Positions 32,291-36,903 of a stretch of DNA of 36,903 nucleotides are shown here, piece after piece. The DNA is from CAG-390 sp045636385. Lineage in GTDB: Bacteria; Bacillota; Clostridia; Oscillospirales; CAG-272. Position 1 is the stretch's first letter, and each line of letters begins with the position of its first letter. The translations under genes and the position numbers were made by a program. The notes beneath the pieces are model-generated. The model did not search any database. It was not told the origin of the DNA and worked only from the letters and a program-made list of their open reading frames with translations. Location: assembly GCA_045636385.1 (NCBI GenBank), contig JAZTXK010000073.1, forward strand, positions 1 to 36,903, read 5' to 3'.

Positions 32291-33064
32291 CTATTTTGTA
32301 ATCTTAACCGCACCATCGAGCACTCGCGCGCTCGATTCGGCGAGTTTTCTCGCGCGTTCTTCGCCAAGAACGCCGATTACCTTTGCGATGATCTTGTCGA
32401 TCCGCTTTTTTTCGTCAGATTTTAAGTTGATTTGAATTCCGATGAAGCCGGCCACTTTTGAAATAATCTTGGCGATTCGCCTGTTTTTCACTTCAAAGTT
32501 ACTTCCGATTCCGATAACGTGCCCTTCGTCTATCCACGAAAGGAATTTCTTTCTGCGGCGGCGATTAGCCATACCGACAAAAGCCGACGCGTCGATGATC
32601 GCGCGGTAGCCGAACTTAAAGAGATCCTCGGCGTAGCGTTCGGTGTAGCGGTCGATATGTGCGATCAGCACCTCGATGCCGACAGCCCTTATCGTCTCAA
32701 GAGTGTCGATCAGCGAGCCATCCCATTCACCCTCCGGCATATACGCGATCAGCTTGCGTGTGCCGAGCACGGTAAGCTCGCTGATCGTTGAGATGTATTT
32801 GAGTCTTTCGTCAACGTAGACCTCGCATCCGAGATAGAGCGCGGGGCACTCCTCGGGCATATTGTAGGACAGCTTTTGAAGCACTCTTTCCCGAAAGTCA
32901 AGAAAGTCCTCTACGCTTCTTTTCGCGGGATAGTAACGCGGCGTCAGCACAGCCGCATCGACACCCGCGCTGTAAAGCTCGGAAAGTCTTTCCGAGCAAG
33001 CCTTAACGTCCTTTGCTCCGTCCGCAAATGCAGGCAAGAGATTTCCGCCGAGATCAATTAACAT
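32291..33064 (-). CDS. CpsB/YwqE-like PHP protein with degenerate metal site
   Basis: A 257-residue protein whose fold matches the CpsB/YwqE tyrosine phosphatases of the PHP family: MLIDLGGNLLPAFADGAKD aligns with the family DIHxHxLPGxDDGA start. D15-G16-A17, E81 (GCEVY) and H136 (IAHIDRY) remain. However the two N-terminal histidines are G6 and N8, the TPH histidine is R43, and the C-terminal GSDAH is GSNFE (N189, E191). With most metal ligands gone it is unlikely to be an active phosphatase and may be a regulatory or structural relative. The C-terminal part is unusually Ile/Lys/Arg-rich. No capsule genes adjoin it. It has its own promoter. Confidence 0.72.
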   Translation of the reverse strand: MLIDLGGNLLPAFADGAKDVKACSERLSELYSAGVDAAVLTPRYYPAKRSVEDFLDFRERVLQKLSYNMPEECPALYLGCEVYVDERLKYISTISELTVLGTRKLIAYMPEGEWDGSLIDTLETIRAVGIEVLIAHIDRYTERYAEDLFKFGYRAIIDASAFVGMANRRRRKKFLSWIDEGHVIGIGSNFEVKNRRIAKIISKVAGFIGIQINLKSDEKKRIDKIIAKVIGVLGEERARKLAESSARVLDGAVKITK

Positions 33065-33101
33065 ATTCCCTTGCCCTCTCTTTCTTAAGTGTATTATTAT
33101 A

Positions 33102-33130
33102 ATTATGAACTATTTTTTTCATTTTGTCAA
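33102..33130 (-). promoter_or_regulatory. Promoter of the PHP-like gene
   Basis: TTGACA (33130-33125), 17-bp spacer, CATAAT (33107-33102) on the minus strand. Confidence 0.78.
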
Positions 33131-33149
33131 GTCTTTTTGCGTAAAATAC

Positions 33150-33178
33150 TTGTAAGTATAGAAAAAGAGTGGTATAAT
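33150..33178 (+). promoter_or_regulatory. Promoter of the asparaginase gene
   Basis: TTGTAA (33150-33155), 17-bp spacer, TATAAT (33173-33178), about 30 nt before the ATG; divergent to the PHP-gene promoter. Confidence 0.78.
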
Positions 33179-33208
33179 TATTATATTATCACTCAAAGGA
33201 CATCAAAA

Positions 33209-34198
33209 ATGAAGCATATACTCCTTATCACAACGGGCGGAACGATCGCTTCCGCCGCGGGCGCGGACGGGCTTGTTCCCACAGTTTCAGGTGAACGCTT
33301 GCTCGAGCACATCCCCGAGGTCGGTACTGTTTGCGACATCAGCGTGACCGCGCTTTTCAATCTCGACAGCACAAATATGCGCCCCGAATATTGGCTGAAG
33401 CTCGCGCTCAAGATACGCGAGGAATATCATAATTACGACGGCTTCGTCGTCACACACGGAACGGATACGATGGCTTACGCAGCGGGTATGCTGCACTTCC
33501 TCATTCAGAACAGCCAAAAGCCGATCGTTCTGACGGGCGCGCAATCTCCCATCGAAAACCGCGACACCGACGCGCGCGAGAATTTACGCGATGCTTTTAT
33601 TTACGCATCCGACAAGGACGCTTGCGGAATCCACGTTGTTTTCGGCGGTAAGGTCATCTCTGCGGCGAGAGCAAGAAAGAACCGCACGAGAAGCGCAAAC
33701 GCATTTTCCAGCGTTGACTATCCGGAGATTGGATTCGTTCGCGGCGGCGAGATGCGTTATTATATAAAAGAACGCTACACCGATCCCGTTAAGTTTTATG
33801 ACAAGATAGATTCAAACGTCACCCTGATCAAGCTCACTCCCGGTATGAGCGCGGATATCTTCGACTACGTTGCCGAGCGCGCGCACGCTGTTATCATCGA
33901 ATCCTTCGGCGTAGGCGGTCTTCCCTACTACGAGAATGACGAATTTGCAGATAAAATCGAGATGCTGATCGAAAAGGGTGTGCGAATCGTAATCACCACG
34001 CAGGTGCCGCACGAGGGCAGCGATATGTCGATCTATCAGGTCGGACTTCGCATCAAGCAGAAATACGAGCTCCCCGAGGCTTACAGCATGACGACAGAAA
34101 CCGTGCTTGCCAAGGTGATGTGGGCTCTCCCGCAGTCAAAAACGGCTGAAGAGTTTGCGAAGATCATTAACACGCCTGTGGGGTGCGACATAATCTAA
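33209..34198 (+). CDS. ansA: Type I (cytosolic) L-asparaginase
   Basis: Hydrolyses L-asparagine to aspartate and ammonia. The 329-residue form starts at ATG 33209 behind AAAGGA; the frame is open upstream to 33089 but that part covers the promoter. Catalytic residues are in place: T12 in TTGGTIAS, S54 in LDSTNM, T85-D86 in THGTDTMAY, and the lysine in the FGGKVISAARARK stretch. No signal peptide, so it is the cytoplasmic class. It is a single-gene unit with its own promoter and terminator. Confidence 0.95.
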   Translation: MKHILLITTGGTIASAAGADGLVPTVSGERLLEHIPEVGTVCDISVTALFNLDSTNMRPEYWLKLALKIREEYHNYDGFVVTHGTDTMAYAAGMLHFLIQNSQKPIVLTGAQSPIENRDTDARENLRDAFIYASDKDACGIHVVFGGKVISAARARKNRTRSANAFSSVDYPEIGFVRGGEMRYYIKERYTDPVKFYDKIDSNVTLIKLTPGMSADIFDYVAERAHAVIIESFGVGGLPYYENDEFADKIEMLIEKGVRIVITTQVPHEGSDMSIYQVGLRIKQKYELPEAYSMTTETVLAKVMWALPQSKTAEEFAKIINTPVGCDII

Positions 34199-34203
34199 AA
34201 AGT

Positions 34204-34231
34204 AAAACCGCTTGCTAACGCAAGCGGTTTT
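34204..34231. terminator. Bidirectional terminator after asparaginase and DUF4349 genes
   Basis: Perfect 12-bp stem AAAACCGCTTGC / GCAAGCGGTTTT with a 4-nt TAAC loop, with A/T tracts on both sides, between two converging genes. Confidence 0.92.
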
Positions 34232-34237
34232 ATTTAT

Positions 34238-35179
34238 TTACTTTTCCTCTTCCTTCTGCTTCTGCTCCTTCTTCTTATTTTTCTTATGCACCGCAATAAC
34301 GATAAGAACTATCACTGCGGGGATACCGGGGAAAATAAGAAGAGTGGGAATAGCGGATACCATAAATACCGCGAAGTCCATACAGCCCTCGCCGAAGTCC
34401 TGCCAGCTTTCTACGAATGCCTCGGCAATTCGTTCGCCGAAGGTGGGCTCTTCATCCTTGATGGGTGTATATTCAACGACCTCGTCGATAGTGAGGTTGA
34501 CGGTGGAATACGCGACCTGTCCGTCGTAGGATTTTAGGATCGCCTGATATTCCGCGATCTGCTGTTCGGTTTCGGAGATCTTCTTCTGGAGGGTGTACCA
34601 GAAATCGTAGTCCTTTGCCGAGTCGATCGAAGCCATCATAGCAAGCAGGCTTTCGCGCTCGGTTTCAAGAGTCTTCATTCTCGCCTCAACGCTGTAATAT
34701 GCCTCACTTACGTCCTGCTGTGTAGATGCGCTCGAGGTGACGTTGAGCGCGCCGCCGATCTGCGAGATAAATGCGTCAAGGTTTTCCGCAGGGATCTTGA
34801 TAACAAGATACGCCGTGCGGCTGTACGAGCCGTAATGGTTATAGCTTGCGCCGGTCACGCGCGATTCGCTGATAAATCCGTTATAAGCCGCTATCGAGGT
34901 GTTGATCTCTGCAAGCGCATCGTCATAGGTCTTGGTCTCGCCGTAAACGGTGAAGGTACGGATGATCTTGCGGTTTGAGCTGACCGCATTATCGGTGGTC
35001 AAGCTACCGTCGGGAGCGTAGGAAACGCCGCCCAAATCTTCACCCTTTTCGGGTGCCATTCCCATATCCATATCTCCCGCAAAATTCTCCGAACTTGCCG
35101 AGCAGGAAGCAAAGAGGGGAATGATGAGCAGAGCCACCAGGACGAGAGCGAATGATGTGTATCTGATTGTCTTTTTCAT
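34238..35179 (-). CDS. DUF4349 lipoprotein
   Basis: A 313-residue envelope protein. The N terminus is a lipoprotein signal (hydrophobic about 10-23, lipobox LFASC). The DUF4349 domain spans about 65-285, with the opening RKIIRTFTVYGETKTYDDALA, the VTGASYNHYGSYSRTAYLVIKIPAENLDAFIS beta-alpha segment and a coiled-coil pair (about 165-215). It ends in one membrane segment (TLLIFPGIPAVIVLIVIAV) and a Lys/Glu-rich cytoplasmic tail, so it is attached at both ends. Function in Clostridia is unknown. AAGGAG lies seven nt before ATG and a consensus promoter precedes it. Confidence 0.88.
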   Translation of the reverse strand: MKKTIRYTSFALVLVALLIIPLFASCSASSENFAGDMDMGMAPEKGEDLGGVSYAPDGSLTTDNAVSSNRKIIRTFTVYGETKTYDDALAEINTSIAAYNGFISESRVTGASYNHYGSYSRTAYLVIKIPAENLDAFISQIGGALNVTSSASTQQDVSEAYYSVEARMKTLETERESLLAMMASIDSAKDYDFWYTLQKKISETEQQIAEYQAILKSYDGQVAYSTVNLTIDEVVEYTPIKDEEPTFGERIAEAFVESWQDFGEGCMDFAVFMVSAIPTLLIFPGIPAVIVLIVIAVHKKNKKKEQKQKEEEK

Positions 35180-35222
35180 AATAATTCTCCTTTTCTGCTA
35201 TAAATTTATTATCGGTAATTTT

Positions 35223-35251
35223 ATTATAGCACAGCTTTGAGGAATTGTCAA
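35223..35251 (-). promoter_or_regulatory. Sigma-A promoter of the DUF4349 gene
   Basis: Perfect TTGACA (35251-35246), 17-bp spacer, TATAAT (35228-35223). The -35 overlaps the T-tract of the valS terminator. Confidence 0.92.
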
Positions 35252-35287
35252 GAAAAATGTGCGGTTCACCTTCCCGGCGAACCGCAC
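35246..35287 (-). terminator. Terminator of valS
   Basis: GTGCGGTTC (35287-35279 on the minus strand) pairs with GAACCGCAC (35267-35259), with more pairing towards the loop, then ATTTTTCTT. It lies 12 nt after the valS stop. Confidence 0.85.
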
Positions 35288-35298
35288 TTATGAATTAT

Positions 35299-36903
35299 TT
35301 AGTTAAGCTTTGCAAGAGCTGCTTCGATAGCCGCGAGAGTTTCCTTATAGGTCTCGAGCTTTGCTCTTTCGGCTTCAACAACGTTTGCGGGAGCCTTTGC
35401 TACAAAGCCTGCGTTCGAGAGCTTGCCGTCAAGGCGCTTGATCTCGCCCTGAGTCTTCTCGAGTTCCTTGGTAAGTCTTGCTCTTTCCTTCTCGGTGTCG
35501 ATCAGCTCGGAGAGAGGCAGATATACGGTTGCCGCCTCGGTAACGATCTGAGCCGCGTTGTCAGCGGAGATCGCGCCCGCAAAATCAGCGGAAACCTCAA
35601 CCTCGGATGCCGATGCAAGACGGACGAAGAAGGGGAAGGTTGCCTCGGTGAAGGAATCGGCATACTTGGTCTCAAGATATACCTTTGCCTTTCTGGAGGG
35701 AGGAACGTTCATTTCGGTACGTCTCGCGCGGATAGCCTTGATAACGGTGATGAGCTTCTCGGTGTGAGCCGCGTCGGTTTCGAAATCGAGAGCAGCATCG
35801 AACTTGGGATAGGTGGAGATCATGATGCTCTCCGCATCGCCCGCGTGAGGAAGTGCCTGATAGATCTCCTCGGTGATGAAGGGCATAAAGGGATGGAGCA
35901 TCTTGAGAGTGCCTGTGAGAACGTATGCAAGAACGTTCTGCGCAACAAGTCCGCTTTCGCTTTCCTTATCTGCAAGGCGAGCCTTGGAGAGCTCGATGTA
36001 CCAGTCGCAGAAGATATCCCATACGAAGTCGTAGAGGTTCGAGAGAGCGATACCGATCTCGTACTTATCAAGCGAGGACTCAACAGCCGCCGCGAGCTTA
36101 TTGAAGCGGCAGAGGATCCACTTATCCTCGGGAGCGAGCTTGGATGCCTCGGGAAGCTCAACCTTGTCGATGGTAAGGTTCATTCTTACGAAACGCGATG
36201 CGTTCCAGAGCTTGTTTGCGAAGTTACGAGCCGCCTCGATCTTTTCGTCCGAGAAACGCATATCGTTTCCGGGGCTGTTACCCGTTGCAAGCGCAAAGCG
36301 GAGAGCGTCTGCGCCGTAGGTAGAAATGATTTCGAGCGGGTCGATGCCGTTGCCGAGCGACTTGGACATCTTTCTGCCCTGCGCGTCGCGAACGAGACCG
36401 TGGATAAGTACGGTGTCGAAAGGAATGGTATCGGTATATTCGAGTGCCGAGAAGATCATTCTCGATACCCAGAAGGTAATGATATCGTAACCGGTTACGA
36501 GGGTGTTGGTGGGATAGAAATACTTCAGATCCTCGGTGTTATCCGGCCAACCCATAGTCGAGAAGGGCCAGAGAGCGGAGGAGAACCAGGTGTCGAGGGT
36601 ATCGGGGTCCTGGGTCATGCTGCCGCCGCACTTGGGACAAACATCGCATCCGTCTTCTGCAACAACGGTATGACCGCAGCTGTCGCAGTAGTAAGCGGGG
36701 ATTCTGTGACCCCACCAGAGCTGACGGGAGATGCACCAGTCCTGAGTATTTTCCATCCAATGGAAGTAGTTCTTGTCGAATCTTTCGGGAACGAACTTGA
36801 TTCTGCCGTCGCGGACTGCTTCAACAGCGGGCTTTGCGAGGGGTTCCATCTTAACGAACCACTGAAGGCTAACCATGGGCTCGATGGTGGTTCCGCAGCG
36901 GTA
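35299..36903 (-). CDS. valS: Valyl-tRNA synthetase, C-terminal part (5' end outside window)
   Basis: Class I aminoacyl-tRNA synthetase that charges tRNA-Val. The 534 residues present are the C-terminal 60% of a ~880-residue enzyme; the frame runs through the window edge (YRCGTTIEPMVSLQWFVK at the cut). Visible are a zinc-binding CDSCG / CPKCG pair, the catalytic KMSKS loop in GRKMSKSLGNGIDP, the anticodon-binding helical domain (FCDWYIELSKARL, LHPFMPFITEEIYQ), and the C-terminal coiled-coil tRNA-binding arm (LSELIDTEKERARLTKELEK to the end) that marks ValRS. No T-box can be checked because the 5' region lies outside. Confidence 0.97.
   Translation of the reverse strand, partial: YRCGTTIEPMVSLQWFVKMEPLAKPAVEAVRDGRIKFVPERFDKNYFHWMENTQDWCISRQLWWGHRIPAYYCDSCGHTVVAEDGCDVCPKCGGSMTQDPDTLDTWFSSALWPFSTMGWPDNTEDLKYFYPTNTLVTGYDIITFWVSRMIFSALEYTDTIPFDTVLIHGLVRDAQGRKMSKSLGNGIDPLEIISTYGADALRFALATGNSPGNDMRFSDEKIEAARNFANKLWNASRFVRMNLTIDKVELPEASKLAPEDKWILCRFNKLAAAVESSLDKYEIGIALSNLYDFVWDIFCDWYIELSKARLADKESESGLVAQNVLAYVLTGTLKMLHPFMPFITEEIYQALPHAGDAESIMISTYPKFDAALDFETDAAHTEKLITVIKAIRARRTEMNVPPSRKAKVYLETKYADSFTEATFPFFVRLASASEVEVSADFAGAISADNAAQIVTEAATVYLPLSELIDTEKERARLTKELEKTQGEIKRLDGKLSNAGFVAKAPANVVEAERAKLETYKETLAAIEAALAKLN

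Noticed and set aside
34204..34231. Perfect palindrome as a possible regulatory operator.
   Set aside because: It lies between two converging genes with A/T tracts on both sides, which is the ordinary form of a bidirectional terminator.
1..36903. CRISPR arrays, insertion sequences, integrases, phage genes and tRNA/rRNA genes.
   Set aside because: None seen: no regularly spaced repeats, no transposase or recombinase motifs, no tRNA-like cloverleaf noticed while reading both strands.

Overview
The window reads as a chromosomal housekeeping segment of a low-to-mid-GC Gram-positive anaerobe of the class Clostridia, most like an uncultured Oscillospiraceae/Eubacteriales lineage. This rests on Firmicutes-style gene clusters (dprA-topA-trmFO, plsX-rnc-smc-ftsY, infC-rpmI-rplT, scpA-scpB), purine-rich Shine-Dalgarno sites, canonical sigma-A promoters with 17-bp spacers, and endospore-lineage genes (an intact spo0A and a GerW/YtfJ gene). 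I see no transposase, integrase, prophage, CRISPR array, tRNA or rRNA. Both window edges cut genes: ftsY at the left and valS at the right.

Layout. Positions 1-13587 are a run of nine minus-strand genes: a TrmH/SpoU RNA methyltransferase, dprA, topA (with its own promoter), trmFO, plsX, rnc, a radical SAM gene, smc and ftsY. A 280-bp palindrome-rich gap separates rnc from the radical SAM gene. Positions 13640-15062 hold the minus-strand infC-rpmI-rplT translation operon, with a strong promoter, a ~148-nt leader carrying a terminator hairpin, and an ATA start codon for infC. Positions 15122-16669 are a plus-strand pair (HAD phosphatase and sugar isomerase/epimerase). A minus-strand solute-binding lipoprotein (16899-18407) follows without any transporter genes. 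The only gap over 300 bp (18408-19063) contains its promoter, a candidate small structured RNA on the minus strand, and the lon upstream region.

Positions 19064-27494 are a tightly packed plus-strand run: lon, engB, an M50 protease, scpA, scpB, a DUF2953-like gene, gerW-like ytfJ, a D-Ala-D-Ala carboxypeptidase and an rluB-type pseudouridine synthase, closed by a terminator. Then come spo0A and an unknown beta-rich protein. Positions 29367-32198 are a minus-strand MoxR ATPase / DUF58 / DUF4129-like membrane protein operon. It is followed by a CpsB/YwqE-like PHP protein that has lost metal ligands, a plus-strand type I asparaginase, a minus-strand DUF4349 lipoprotein, and the 3' part of valS.

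Functionally the region joins chromosome segregation (Smc with ScpA/ScpB encoded 18 kb apart), membrane targeting (FtsY), phospholipid synthesis (PlsX), RNA processing and modification (Rnc, TrmFO, TrmH-like, RluB), DNA topology and uptake (TopA, DprA), translation initiation and ribosome assembly (IF3, L35, L20), proteolysis (Lon, M50) and sporulation/cell wall (Spo0A, GerW, DacF-like). No obvious new multi-gene system is present. The items most worth following are the candidate RNA at 18525-18670, the infC leader with its ATA start, the palindromic element between rnc and the radical SAM gene, and the metal-site-degenerate PHP protein.
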